In this document: one piece after another, positions 14,086 through 22,763 of the stretch
Numbering within the stretch: position 1 is the stretch's first letter
Layout: each line of letters opens with the position of its first letter
Source of the DNA: an uncultured Collinsella sp.
GTDB lineage: Bacteria > Actinomycetota > Coriobacteriia > Coriobacteriales > Coriobacteriaceae
Direction: 5' to 3'
DNA length: 33,990 nt
Assembly (NCBI GenBank): GCA_958433005.1
Contig: CAUAWV010000024.1
Coordinates: forward strand, 1-33,990
The notes under the pieces: generated by a model
What the model was told of the DNA's origin: nothing
The model's database searches: none
The model's input: the letters and a program-made list of their open reading frames with translations, nothing else
Position numbers and translations under genes: made by a program

Positions 14086-15885
14086 GTGTCTGAACAGGTG
14101 AATTGTGGTTTTACTCATGCGTTTGGTGCACGGTTGCTCAATCATGCGGATAGCGCAGCTCTACCGGTTGATGCACGCGACTTTTCCGATGCAATCAATC
14201 GGTGTTTACTCGTCGATAAGACTATGTTTATTGCCGATATATTGGACAGTGAAGCACCTGTTGCGCTTTGCTGTCGGCCCAAGGGTTTTGGCAAGAGCAT
14301 GAATCTATCGATGCTCAAGTGCTATTTGGAACGACCTGATCACCGGCTGCCGGATCGAAGCCTGTTCGCTGGTACCCAGATTTGGCAGGCGGGCGGCGGT
14401 CGCTATCGTGATGAGTACGCGAGTTATCCGGTCATCATGCTCGACTTTACAGCTGCCGCTTCGAGGCATGGCGCTGGTGCTGCGGCAGCAATTCGCGGAG
14501 CTGTCGTGCGCGAGTGCGCCAGATTGCTGCCGCTGCTTGCCGCGCCTGATCTGTCAAGACGTGAGGTTCGTCTTATCGAGAGGGTGGCGCGTGGGGTGGC
14601 CAGCGATAGGGAGATCGATGCGGCGCTTGGCGTGCTTATTAAACTGCTCCAGGTAGCTTTCGATGAACATGTTGTTCTTCTGATAGACGACTACGACGCA
14701 GTATGTCCAAAGCGTTTGGGCGCTAAGGACGACGGTAGCGTGGATTCCCTAGAGTCGCTCAGCCGAATGTTGTTCGACACCATTGCCGACGCCGGCGACT
14801 CGTTGCGATTGACGTGTCTTATGGGCGAGCGCCCCGGTCCTGCCGAGTTCGCGTTGTCCCAACGTGGGGTTTCCTATCGGTCGGCGACACCGCTGTCGAG
14901 CTGGTGTGATCGATGGTTCGGTTTTTCGGACGACGAAGTCCAGGTGCTGTTGGATCGCATCGGTCGCAACGGCTGTCTGGATGACGCGCGTGAGTGGCTT
15001 GAGGGCTATCTGTTTGGTGGTTTTTATTGCTCGATCCCGGAGCGCGTGGTGGACTACGCACATCGCGGTTGCGTCGCGCCCGTTCGGGCAGATCTGTATG
15101 GTTACGCCGACCGTCTGAGCGCATGCGTCGGCGACTGGAATCTCATGCGCCTGTCCGCATTGTTCGATTTGCTTGAGCCGCATGGGTTTATTGAGGCGCC
15201 AGTGCATGTGCATGCCGAGGAGGCCGATGCTGCCAAGCCCGAAGATATCTGGACAGCGCTGTATCTGTCTGGATTTCTTACGACGGACATGACGGGGCAT
15301 TCGGAGGACGGCGCGTGCCTTCGTTCCCTGCGTCTGCCTAACGACGAAGTGCGTCAGGCGCTCCGTCTTGTAATTCTGGAATGGTTTGAGTGCGCCGTTG
15401 AGGACGTTGGAGTTATCGACTCGTTCCATGACGGGTTGTGTCGAGGAGACGAGGACGCTGTAAAGCAAGCTTTGAGCTGTGCTATCGGCGATCTGGGCAT
15501 CGATGTGGACAAATCAGATATGCCGACAGCCTATCATCTGGCGCTGCAGGGGCTTTGCTTTGGACTGTCCGGCTATTGCAATCCCAGCTCCAAGCGAAGT
15601 GGCGTCTCGGATCGCTGGGATATCCAGGTGATTCCCACCGGTCGGGTGTTTGACGTGGCCGACACGCTCGGCATGCTCGATGAGCGACCGCTCATTACGA
15701 TCAACATGTTGTATGACCCTGGCGTCGATGCCCTGGGCCTGGAACTGTTAGCGGTTCAGGCGCTGCTCGACATAGAGCGCGACGGCATCGATGATATCCG
15801 CGTGCCGCGCCCCGCCGTCGGGCGCATGCGTTGGGGCTTTGGTTTTGACGGTCAGCGTGTGTCCGTGGTGTGTCAACGACTGTAG
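14086..15885 (+). CDS. AAA-ATPase-like / PD-(D/E)XK-superfamily protein with degenerate nuclease site
   Basis: The 599-residue protein belongs to a large family with an AAA-ATPase-like N-terminal half and a PD-(D/E)XK nuclease C-terminal half. The entry motif LPVDARDFSDAINRCLLVDKT (27-47) leads into a Walker A-type loop, RPKGFGKSMNLS. Walker B is VVLLIDDYDAV at 196-206. In the C-terminal domain, RWDIQVIP (510-517) keeps the motif-II aspartate. However, the strand that normally ends in I-E-x-K reads LITINML, so the catalytic Glu and Lys are missing. The AL-QI-like helix follows as LELLAVQALLDIERDGI. I infer an ATPase with an inactive nuclease fold; the family's cellular role is unknown. GTG at 14086 is chosen for the AAGGAGAG in front of it; the upstream frame has no such site. 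Confidence 0.8.
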   Translation: MSEQVNCGFTHAFGARLLNHADSAALPVDARDFSDAINRCLLVDKTMFIADILDSEAPVALCCRPKGFGKSMNLSMLKCYLERPDHRLPDRSLFAGTQIWQAGGGRYRDEYASYPVIMLDFTAAASRHGAGAAAAIRGAVVRECARLLPLLAAPDLSRREVRLIERVARGVASDREIDAALGVLIKLLQVAFDEHVVLLIDDYDAVCPKRLGAKDDGSVDSLESLSRMLFDTIADAGDSLRLTCLMGERPGPAEFALSQRGVSYRSATPLSSWCDRWFGFSDDEVQVLLDRIGRNGCLDDAREWLEGYLFGGFYCSIPERVVDYAHRGCVAPVRADLYGYADRLSACVGDWNLMRLSALFDLLEPHGFIEAPVHVHAEEADAAKPEDIWTALYLSGFLTTDMTGHSEDGACLRSLRLPNDEVRQALRLVILEWFECAVEDVGVIDSFHDGLCRGDEDAVKQALSCAIGDLGIDVDKSDMPTAYHLALQGLCFGLSGYCNPSSKRSGVSDRWDIQVIPTGRVFDVADTLGMLDERPLITINMLYDPGVDALGLELLAVQALLDIERDGIDDIRVPRPAVGRMRWGFGFDGQRVSVVCQRL

Positions 15886-15889
15886 CGGC

Positions 15890-15904
15890 GGGCGAAAGCC
15901 CTTT
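15890..15904 (+). terminator. Short GNRA-loop hairpin after the AAA-ATPase-like gene
   Basis: GGGC-GAAA-GCCC followed by TTT lies in the 20-base gap between two convergent genes. The stem is only 4 bp, so termination would be weak. Confidence 0.35.
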
Positions 15905-15905
15905 A

Positions 15906-16925
15906 CTACTCGGCGTCCTTCAGGGGCGGCATGGGCTTCCAGTTGGGATCCTTAACGATCTTGCGGGCGTCCTTCATGCCGCGACGCAGCGCCGGAATGC
16001 CGGTCTTAAAGCATTTGTCGACTGCTGCCAGACGAATGAACTCCTTGCAGAAGGTCGCGGCATTGCCCAGACGGAACAGCACGGGGTGGTAGTCGCCGTA
16101 GATCTGCATGTAGCGTGCCAGATAACCGCGGTTGCGCATGATGTAGTAGCGGTTGGTGTCGCTCGTGGAGTTGAGCTGGCGCTTGCCGGCGATATCCCAG
16201 TTAGAGACGGCGCGGGCGCGCTTGAGCACCACGTCGGCAACCACGGCGGCGGGGAAGTGCTGGCTGGCCACGTAGCCGTAGCAGGCATCGTCGCCGTAGA
16301 TAAAGAAGCGCGCGTCGGGCAGGCCAATCTTGTCGACCACGCGGCGCGAGAACATGCCGCCCTCAAAGCACAGTTGGTTCATGGTGCGGTAGCCCTCGGG
16401 TCCCAAATCCCACTTGGCGATGGGGTTAGGGATGCCGAGCGAAAGGATGAGCTGGTACTGCCAAAAGAAGGCGCCGCCGTCAAAGTCCAGGCGCGAACCC
16501 TGAATGACGTCGTAACAGTCGGTCCACTTGGCCAAGCGCTCGATGCCTTCGGGGATGACGAGCACGTCGTCGTCCATCACCCAGAACCACTGGGCGCCCA
16601 GGTCGTAGGCGCATTTGGTGCCGGCGGAGAAGCCACCCGCGCCGCCACCGTTTTCAAGCTGCGGCGCGTATATAACGCGGTCGGTGCCACCCTGTGAATC
16701 GGGCTGGTCGGTGTCGATGCCCCACAGGTTGGCGAGGCGCTCGTTAAATGCGGTGCACATGGCCTCGGTCTCGCGCGAATTCTCGTTATCGACAATCACG
16801 ATGCGCCAGGGCGTTGCCGTGAGCTCGGTCATGGAGTCGAACAAGTTGGCCAGGAGTTCCTGGCGCTTGTACGTGACGACAACGATGGCGAGCTTATCGA
16901 TGGGGGCGGGAAGGGTTGAAGGCAT
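15906..16925 (-). CDS. GT2 glycosyltransferase, galactofuranosyl/rhamnosyltransferase type
   Basis: The 339-residue protein opens with LAIVVVTYKRQELLANLFDSM (12-32) and VDNENS. The GGGAGGFSAGTKCAYDLGAQWFWVMDDDVLV segment follows, with the DDD metal/nucleotide motif at 118-120. Further on are GGMFSRR and RFFIYGDDACYGYV, where the second acidic group probably holds the catalytic base. This layout is shared with GlfT1-like galactofuranosyltransferases and many rhamnosyltransferases. No membrane segments are visible; it should act at the cytoplasmic face on a lipid-linked glycan. The start at 16925 is preceded by AAAGGA at a rather long distance. It lies downstream of the acyltransferase gene in the same direction, with a gap of about 170 bases. 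Donor and acceptor cannot be told from sequence. Confidence 0.85.
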   Translation of the reverse strand: MPSTLPAPIDKLAIVVVTYKRQELLANLFDSMTELTATPWRIVIVDNENSRETEAMCTAFNERLANLWGIDTDQPDSQGGTDRVIYAPQLENGGGAGGFSAGTKCAYDLGAQWFWVMDDDVLVIPEGIERLAKWTDCYDVIQGSRLDFDGGAFFWQYQLILSLGIPNPIAKWDLGPEGYRTMNQLCFEGGMFSRRVVDKIGLPDARFFIYGDDACYGYVASQHFPAAVVADVVLKRARAVSNWDIAGKRQLNSTSDTNRYYIMRNRGYLARYMQIYGDYHPVLFRLGNAATFCKEFIRLAAVDKCFKTGIPALRRGMKDARKIVKDPNWKPMPPLKDAE

Positions 16926-17000
16926 GGGGCAATATATCCTTTCACGCGCGGCGCGCGAGCGCTGCGCGGAAGCTATCGAATACGTCCTTGGGACTGTCCT

Positions 17001-17031
17001 ATTGTAAAGGCTCGGCGCACCTTGACGGCAA
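17001..17031 (-). promoter_or_regulatory. Weak promoter candidate for the minus-strand glycosyltransferase
   Basis: On the minus strand, TACAAT (17006-17001) is preceded by TTGCCG (17031-17026) with a 19-base spacer, longer than ideal. The leader would be about 70 bases. The gene may instead be read from the acyltransferase promoter. Confidence 0.3.
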
Positions 17032-17095
17032 GCTTTGAATAAAACGCAGGAACCTGCCACGGGTGTAGCTGCTTTAGGGTCTGACGGCAGCGTGT

Positions 17096-18226
17096 CTATT
17101 GCCGCTTGGGCTTGCGAGCGATAAGGCTTCTAGCTGCGTCGATGGTGAGAAGTGCCAGGGCAAAGACGATGCTAATGACGGTACCCGTGATGATGCATAT
17201 AGCTGCCGGGCTGCTTTGGCTGACCAGTATGTTTGCGAGCAACGTATTGAAGACGGGACGCCACAAGCTACTGGTGAGCGACTGCATCACATAGAAACCG
17301 AGCGTGGCGGTCGATAAGGTGACGATGACACCTGCGGTCCGTGGATTGCCTGAGACACTGCGCCGGGTCGCCGCAAAGAGCAGAGAGGCGGCAGCGAGGG
17401 CAAACGAGATCAACGAGGTTGATTTGTAGGAGAGGGCTGCCATCGCCGTGAGGTTGCCGGTGAAGGAGAGTGCTCCTTCCAGGATGGTGGCGAGCACCAA
17501 AACCGCTGAGAGCGACCGCGTGCCTAAGGCGCCCGCCCTGTCCGAATCTATGACATCGGTAACGTCGCGGAGCAGTCCGCCGATCAAAAACGCGATAACG
17601 TACGTGACGGCGCTCATGAGTTTCTGGAGCCAAGAAAACTCACCGCCGCTTGTCGCACTCATGGCGGCTAAATACCCGTTAACAACAAATGCGAGGATGC
17701 CAACGGCGATGACCGTCGTCGTGTAGCTTTTCTGGGAGAGTCGACTCTTAGCCAGTCCAAACCATGGCGTCATGAAGACCGTGGCGGCATAGACCCAGAT
17801 AAACTCAAGGCCCAGCGTGTACCAGTGGTGCGTGTTGAGGGTAACATCGGGAATGGGGGAGACGACCGTGGACCACGCGAGTGCCACGAGGCAATAAAAC
17901 GCAGCGGGCAAAATGACCTTGCCAAGGCGCTGCGTCGTCCGCTGTATTTGCGATCTCCACGTTGCCCCATCGCTCCAGGCGCGAGCCGCCGAGGCAATCA
18001 GGAAGTAGCCCGAGATCATAAAGAAGACCTCGTTGGCCCAGCAGCCCAGCAAGTTAATAAAACCGAGCGCGCCGGAATAGGGGAACATCGCAAGTGGGGC
18101 ATATTCCACGGCGCCGACGCAGGTTGCCTGGAAGGTCCACTGAAAGGTGTGGAATACCGCGATACCGGCGACCGCGATTAAGCGCAAGGCTTCGATGGGT
18201 ATGTTGCGTGCGGCTTTGGGCTGCAT
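17096..18226 (-). CDS. Acyltransferase family 3 membrane protein (OafA-like)
   Basis: The 376-residue integral membrane protein has the acyltransferase_3 opening: IPIEALRLIAVAGIAVFHTFQW, where the FH is the conserved His region. A second feature is the EVFFMISGYFLIASAARA segment with the FF-x-x-SG-x-F/Y motif. About ten hydrophobic segments follow, ending in a basic tail. Members move acyl groups, usually acetyl, onto surface or secreted polysaccharides at the membrane. The start at 18226 follows AAAGGAC; an in-frame ATG at 18253 falls in the probable promoter and lacks a ribosome binding site. It sits head-to-head with the four plus-strand glycosyltransferase genes, so it likely decorates the same glycan. 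Confidence 0.85.
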   Translation of the reverse strand: MQPKAARNIPIEALRLIAVAGIAVFHTFQWTFQATCVGAVEYAPLAMFPYSGALGFINLLGCWANEVFFMISGYFLIASAARAWSDGATWRSQIQRTTQRLGKVILPAAFYCLVALAWSTVVSPIPDVTLNTHHWYTLGLEFIWVYAATVFMTPWFGLAKSRLSQKSYTTTVIAVGILAFVVNGYLAAMSATSGGEFSWLQKLMSAVTYVIAFLIGGLLRDVTDVIDSDRAGALGTRSLSAVLVLATILEGALSFTGNLTAMAALSYKSTSLISFALAAASLLFAATRRSVSGNPRTAGVIVTLSTATLGFYVMQSLTSSLWRPVFNTLLANILVSQSSPAAICIITGTVISIVFALALLTIDAARSLIARKPKRQ

Positions 18227-18255
18227 GGCGTCCTTTCGTAGGTTGAGCTCCATAG

Positions 18256-18261
18256 ATTATA
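18256..18261 (-). promoter_or_regulatory. -10 box of the acyltransferase promoter
   Basis: TATAAT on the minus strand, in the context TTTATATAATCT, is a perfect -10 element 30 bases before the ATG at 18226. The -35 region is poor (TTAGCG at about 16 bases). The 101-base gap to the divergent glycosyltransferase gene must contain both promoters. Confidence 0.5.
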
Positions 18262-18327
18262 TAAACGCCCGCTGGCGCGCTAACCCTTTGATACCATGAA
18301 ACGACAGGTATTTCCTAAGGAGCACAT

Positions 18328-19431
18328 TTGTCTACTAACGCCTCTGGCAGCCCTGTTCTGTCGCTGCTTATTCCCATTTACAATGTTCAGCGCTACCTGC
18401 GCGAGTGTCTCGATTCCGCCCTGGCGCAGACGCTCAAGGATATTGAGATCATCTGCATTAACGACGGGTCGACCGACAACTCGCCCGCGATTATCCGCGA
18501 GTATATGGAGCGCGATGGGCGCGTCAAGATGATCGACAAGGCCAACAGCGGCTACGGCGACTCGATGAACCACGGTCTGGAGATGGCGCGTGGCAAGTAT
18601 GTTGGCATCTTGGAGTCCGATGACTTTATGGCGCCCGACGCACTCGAAAAGCTTGTTTCGGCTGCCGATAGCAATAATGCCGACTTTGCGAAGGCGAACT
18701 TTGATTTCTATTGGTCTAAGCCCGAGGAGCGCCGTTCGCTGCACGAGATGTTTAAGGCCAAGGACTGCGGCAAGCCTGTGCACCCAAGCGATACGACGCA
18801 GTTCTTTAAGCAAAAGCCGTCGATTTGGTCGGCCGTGTACCGTCGTGATTTTCTTGAGCGCAACGGCATTAAGTTCCTGCCGACTCCGGGGGCATCCTTT
18901 CAGGACACGTCATTCGCCTTTAAGGTGATCGCGTGCGCCGATAAGGCTGTTTACCTTCATGATGCCGTGTTGTCTTATCGCCAGGACAACGAGAATTCCT
19001 CGGTCAATTCTTCGGCTAAAGTCTTTTGCGTCAATACCGAGTATGCCGAGATTGAGCGTTGGATTCGAGAGGATTATGCCCGTGACCACGCAAGTGATGA
19101 CGTCGCGCGCATGCTCAAGTTCAATCAGCTCATTAAGTACGATTCGTACATGTGGAACTACGTGCGTCTAGCGCCTAAGTTCTATAAGGAGTTCCTGGTT
19201 CAGATGGCCAAGGAGTTCCAAGCGGCCTTGGACGCGGGGGAGTTTTCGCTTGACGATCTCAAGCCGTGGAAGCGCGCAAATCTCGCTGCCATCCTCAAAG
19301 ATCCTGAGGGCTGGGTTGACGAGCATCCGAGTTTTGCGACGGATGGTGCCTTGGGGCGTGCTAAGTATTACGCCTCGGTTGGAGGCCCAGGCGTGGTCGC
19401 CGCCTTCCTCATCGAATCGCTGAGGGGGTAG
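18328..19431 (+). CDS. GT2 glycosyltransferase (paralogue A)
   Basis: This 367-residue GT-A enzyme has LSLLIPIYNVQRYLRECLDSAL (11-32), CINDGSTD (43-50) and KANSGYGDSMNHGLEMARG. The metal-binding ESDD is at 96-99. QDTSFAFKV is the likely catalytic-base region. The C-terminal third is less conserved and probably binds the acceptor. It uses a TTG start, supported by AAGGAG seven bases upstream. It is the first of four consecutive plus-strand glycosyltransferase genes and is closely related to the third (20553-21671): both share LRECLDSA-AQTLKDIEI-CINDGSTD-SP-IIREYMERD and KPSIWSA-YRR-FL. The donor sugar is unknown. Confidence 0.88.
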   Translation: MSTNASGSPVLSLLIPIYNVQRYLRECLDSALAQTLKDIEIICINDGSTDNSPAIIREYMERDGRVKMIDKANSGYGDSMNHGLEMARGKYVGILESDDFMAPDALEKLVSAADSNNADFAKANFDFYWSKPEERRSLHEMFKAKDCGKPVHPSDTTQFFKQKPSIWSAVYRRDFLERNGIKFLPTPGASFQDTSFAFKVIACADKAVYLHDAVLSYRQDNENSSVNSSAKVFCVNTEYAEIERWIREDYARDHASDDVARMLKFNQLIKYDSYMWNYVRLAPKFYKEFLVQMAKEFQAALDAGEFSLDDLKPWKRANLAAILKDPEGWVDEHPSFATDGALGRAKYYASVGGPGVVAAFLIESLRG

Positions 19432-19437
19432 GTCGGC

Positions 19438-20478
19438 ATGGGAGAGGCCTCGTGTCCTAAAGCTACCATTGTCGTCCCCGTTTACAACTCTGCGCGCTCC
19501 ATTCAGCGATGCGTCGATTCGCTGTTGGCCCAGTCCGAGCGCTCGATTCAGGTTGTCTGCGTCAACGACGGTTCGACCGATGATTCGTTGAACGTGTTGC
19601 GCCAGATCGAGCTGGCCGACGATCGCGTACTGGTTATTGACCAGGAAAACGCGGGCGTCTCGTGCGCTCGAAATGCCGGTATCGATGCCGCCGAGGGCGA
19701 GACCGTCTTTTTTGTGGACGCCGACGATTACATCGATGTCCAGACGGTCGAGCGCGTGCTGCATGCCATGGAGCCTGCAGATGCCGAGGTCTCCGTTTTT
19801 GGCGGCGTCTGTGAACCAGCCGATGCTGCCCCCAAACGCGTCCAACAACTCATGAGCCCCAAAGCCGGTACCTTCGGCGCCCGTGATCCCCAGTTGCTGT
19901 TCCATGCGAATGCGCAGCCCTACGCCTGCCGTGCGGCTTTTTCGCGCGAGCTGCTCAATCGCGAAGGCATTCGCTTCGCCCCCGGTTTGGCTTTGGGCGA
20001 GGACGTTGTCTTCCAATTTGCGGCTTATGCGCTTGCCCGCAAGGCCGTTGTCATGCCGGACAAGTTCTACCACTACGTGATGGAGAGCGAATCGGCGACG
20101 CATGAGTTCAACAGTGCCGAGGCTCGCGTCAAAAAGCTTGACGCCCACATGAGGATGCTCGAGGAGGTCTTGGAGGGCTGGGCGGCCTACGGTCTTTTGG
20201 ACCTGTGCCCCGGCGAGCTGATAACTTGGTTTTTGGACCTCATTGTGTTCGACCTGGTGCGCTTGGATGCTGATGGCTTCCATCGCGTGGCGGCTCGCGT
20301 CAACATGGACCTCACGACGTTTTTGGGAACGGAGTGGGCGGATATGCCTGCTAAGGGTGCCGTTCGTCGTGTTGCCCACAAGCTCGTTGCGGCGACCTCG
20401 GGCGTTTCGATGGCAGACGCCACGCAGTTCTATCTTTCGACTCGCGGTCTCAAAGCCTGCCTGGAGCGCTTTATCTAA
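19438..20478 (+). CDS. GT2 glycosyltransferase
   Basis: The 346-residue GT-A enzyme has ATIVVPVYNSARSIQRCVDSLL (9-30), VNDGSTDDS (42-50) and QENAGVSCARNAGIDAAEG. Its acidic motif is DADD (94-97), and LGEDVVFQFAAYAL holds the predicted catalytic acid. It is of the EpsJ/capsule type, clearly different from its two neighbours. The ATG lies 6 bases after the previous stop, so co-translation is likely. The C-terminal region is long and partly hydrophobic (ELITWFLDLIVFDLV), perhaps a membrane-association helix. Donor and acceptor are not predictable from sequence. Confidence 0.87.
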   Translation: MGEASCPKATIVVPVYNSARSIQRCVDSLLAQSERSIQVVCVNDGSTDDSLNVLRQIELADDRVLVIDQENAGVSCARNAGIDAAEGETVFFVDADDYIDVQTVERVLHAMEPADAEVSVFGGVCEPADAAPKRVQQLMSPKAGTFGARDPQLLFHANAQPYACRAAFSRELLNREGIRFAPGLALGEDVVFQFAAYALARKAVVMPDKFYHYVMESESATHEFNSAEARVKKLDAHMRMLEEVLEGWAAYGLLDLCPGELITWFLDLIVFDLVRLDADGFHRVAARVNMDLTTFLGTEWADMPAKGAVRRVAHKLVAATSGVSMADATQFYLSTRGLKACLERFI

Positions 20479-20512
20479 TTCCAAGCGCTGCCGCCCGCCG
20501 CAACTCGGCTGC

Positions 20513-20518
20513 TAAAAT
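20513..20518 (+). promoter_or_regulatory. -10-like element before the third glycosyltransferase gene
   Basis: TAAAAT lies 35 bases before the TTG start in the only sizeable gap (74 bases) of the glycosyltransferase series. No good -35 is seen, so an internal promoter is only a possibility. Confidence 0.3.
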
Positions 20519-20552
20519 AACCCTGTTACACGCTATTCAACAGGAGGTTCTC

Positions 20553-21671
20553 TTGCAGAACTCTGATACCCCTAAAGTTTCGCTGCTTGTCCCCATTTGC
20601 AATGTCGAGCGCTATCTGCGCGAGTGCCTCGATTCCGCCGTGGCGCAGACGCTCAAGGACATCGAGATCCTCTGTATCAACGACGGCTCCACCGATAGCT
20701 CGCCGGATATCATCCGCGAGTACATGGAGCGCGACCCCCGTGTAAAGATGATCGATAAAGCCAACAGCGGCTACGGCGACTCGATGAACCGCGGCCTGGA
20801 GATGGCTCGCGGCGAGTACGTGGGCATCCTTGAGTCCGACGACTTTATGTTTGAGGACTCGCTCCAAAAGCTGGTCGCCAAGGCCGATGCTGAACATGCC
20901 GATGTGGTAAAGGGCGACTTTTACCTGTATTGGTCCACGCCCAGCGAACGCCGTGAGCTGTTTGGGATCATCGACGAGCATATGACGGGCGCCGCTTATC
21001 GCCCCGTCGATCGCCCGGGCATTTTCTACCGCAAACCTTCCATTTGGTCGGCTATCTATCGGCGCGAGTTCCTCAACGACAATCAGATTCGGTTCCTTCC
21101 CACGCCGGGTGCTTCGTATCAGGATGCGGGTTTTAACTTTAAGGTCTGGGCATGCGCCGAGCGTGCCGCGTTTATTGCGGACCCCATTTTGTGCTATCGC
21201 CAAGACAACGAGAAGAGCTCAGTTAATTCGCCCAACAAGGTGTTTTGCGTGTGCGACGAATATGCTGAGATGCAACGTTTTTTGGACGAGCGTCCCGAGC
21301 TCAAGGCTCAGCTTCAGGGCATTTTAATGCGCATGAAGGTCGATACGTACCGTTGGAATGATGAGCGCCTGGTCGATGAGTTGCGCGAGCAGTTTTGGGA
21401 GAAGGCCTCTCCCGAGCTCAAGTCCGATTGGGATGCCGGTCGCTTTGACCTGTCGCTGTTCGATCCGCGTGGCGAGACCGACTTGCGCCTGATGGTCAAG
21501 TCGCCCCGCGCCTATATCGATTCGCGCTTTGGCTTTAAAAAGCCGGGCAAGATCAATACGTTTAAGCACTACTTTAAGATTGGCGGGCTGCCGCTGGTCT
21601 GGCGCGTGCTGACGTATCAGCGCACCTACGGTGATAATCCGCACCCCGATGACGTTCCGGTCGCACAGTAG
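20553..21671 (+). CDS. GT2 glycosyltransferase (paralogue B)
   Basis: The 372-residue protein repeats nearly all landmarks of the gene at 18328-19431: LLVPICNVERYLRECLDSAVAQ (11-32), INDGSTDSSPDIIREYMERD, NSGYGDSMNRGLEMARGEYV, ESDD (94-97) and CYRQDNEKSSVNSPNKVFCV. The two most likely arose by duplication, with an unrelated glycosyltransferase now between them. Both also use TTG starts; here GGAGG lies six bases upstream. The C-terminal 80 residues differ in sequence, suggesting different acceptors. Function beyond sugar transfer cannot be assigned. Confidence 0.88.
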   Translation: MQNSDTPKVSLLVPICNVERYLRECLDSAVAQTLKDIEILCINDGSTDSSPDIIREYMERDPRVKMIDKANSGYGDSMNRGLEMARGEYVGILESDDFMFEDSLQKLVAKADAEHADVVKGDFYLYWSTPSERRELFGIIDEHMTGAAYRPVDRPGIFYRKPSIWSAIYRREFLNDNQIRFLPTPGASYQDAGFNFKVWACAERAAFIADPILCYRQDNEKSSVNSPNKVFCVCDEYAEMQRFLDERPELKAQLQGILMRMKVDTYRWNDERLVDELREQFWEKASPELKSDWDAGRFDLSLFDPRGETDLRLMVKSPRAYIDSRFGFKKPGKINTFKHYFKIGGLPLVWRVLTYQRTYGDNPHPDDVPVAQ

Positions 21672-21683
21672 GAGCACTTGACT

Positions 21684-22751
21684 ATGGCTACCCCCAAGAT
21701 TTCCGTTGTCGTTCCCATCTATAACGTGGAGGAGTGCCTGGCCTGGTGCCTGGACTCCCTGCTTGCGCAGGACATGCCCGATTGGGAAGGCGTGCTGGTC
21801 AACGACGGCTCGCCGGACGGCTCGCGCGATATTGCGGCTACCTATTGCGAAAAGGACGCGCGCTTTACGCTGGTCGATAAGGAGAACGGCGGCCTGTCGA
21901 GTGCGCGTAATGCAGGTATCGCCGCGTCCACGGCTCCTATCGTCGCGTTTTTGGATTCCGACGATCGCTTTACGCCCGATGCATGCCGCGTGATCGTCGA
22001 TGCCTTTGAGCGCGAGGGCTGCGACGTTTTGACCTTTGGCGCGAATCCGTATCCGCTGGAGGCGGGGTATCCGTGGCTTAATCGGGTTTTGAGTCCGCGG
22101 GACGTTTCTTTTCATGGATATAGTTTCGAATTATTATTTAAAGAGGATTCGCGTCCCTTTGTGTGGCGGACTGCCTGCAGACGTGATTTTCTGGCGAATA
22201 ACGCTATTCGGTTTGATGAATCTATCTGCTATGGCGAAGATCAAGTTTTCGAAATGGCGATCTATGGTCGTTCGCGAAAAACAACGCTGATTTCGAATAA
22301 ATTGTATGACTACCGTGTGGCGCGCAAGGGCTCGCTCATGGACACCATGCGCTACGACGACGAGACGCGTCTGCTGGAGCATGTGAAAATATATTCCGCG
22401 GTGTTGGCCGACTGGCATCGAGATGGCCTTGACACGCAGCATGTCGATGACCTGGCATACTTCCTGTGTGATTTGGTGCTGTACGATGCAATAAGGTTGC
22501 TGGGTACGGGCTGCGGCAAAGTGTTCGACGCTGTATCTACGGTGCTCGCTGGTTCCGCTATGGGGAGCGATGCCGCGCTTGCGCGATGTGCTCCTTCTGT
22601 TGCTGCTATGGTGCGCGCAGCGCGTGCTAACAAGGCGCCCAGCGTCCGTGCGTGCAGGAGGCTCATGTTTGAGTACGACGTTTTTAGGTCTGGGCTCCTT
22701 CGGGCGTGCAAACGCATGGCCGCGAATATCCTGGGAAAGAGAGATTTGTAG
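21684..22751 (+). CDS. GT2 glycosyltransferase with A/T-rich internal segment
   Basis: The 355-residue GT-A enzyme has ISVVVPIYNVEECLAWCLDSLL (6-27), VNDGSPDGSRDI, DKENGGLSSARNAGIA and DSDD (91-94). SICYGEDQVFEMAIYGRS contains the likely catalytic acid. The ATG at 21684 is preferred over an in-frame TTG at 21678 because the GGAG at 21671-21674 is nine bases from the ATG but only three from the TTG. That GGAG overlaps the previous gene's stop codon, so the genes are coupled. Bases about 22085-22310 are much richer in A/T than the rest of the gene. The C-terminus is basic (RACKRMAANILGKRDL), suggesting membrane association. Confidence 0.87.
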   Translation: MATPKISVVVPIYNVEECLAWCLDSLLAQDMPDWEGVLVNDGSPDGSRDIAATYCEKDARFTLVDKENGGLSSARNAGIAASTAPIVAFLDSDDRFTPDACRVIVDAFEREGCDVLTFGANPYPLEAGYPWLNRVLSPRDVSFHGYSFELLFKEDSRPFVWRTACRRDFLANNAIRFDESICYGEDQVFEMAIYGRSRKTTLISNKLYDYRVARKGSLMDTMRYDDETRLLEHVKIYSAVLADWHRDGLDTQHVDDLAYFLCDLVLYDAIRLLGTGCGKVFDAVSTVLAGSAMGSDAALARCAPSVAAMVRAARANKAPSVRACRRLMFEYDVFRSGLLRACKRMAANILGKRDL

Positions 22752-22763
22752 ATCGGAGCGGCC

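Noticed and set aside
19168..20484. Minus-strand open frame of 438 codons opposite the second glycosyltransferase
   Set aside because: Complement of a GT2 gene with all expected motifs; no independent coding evidence.
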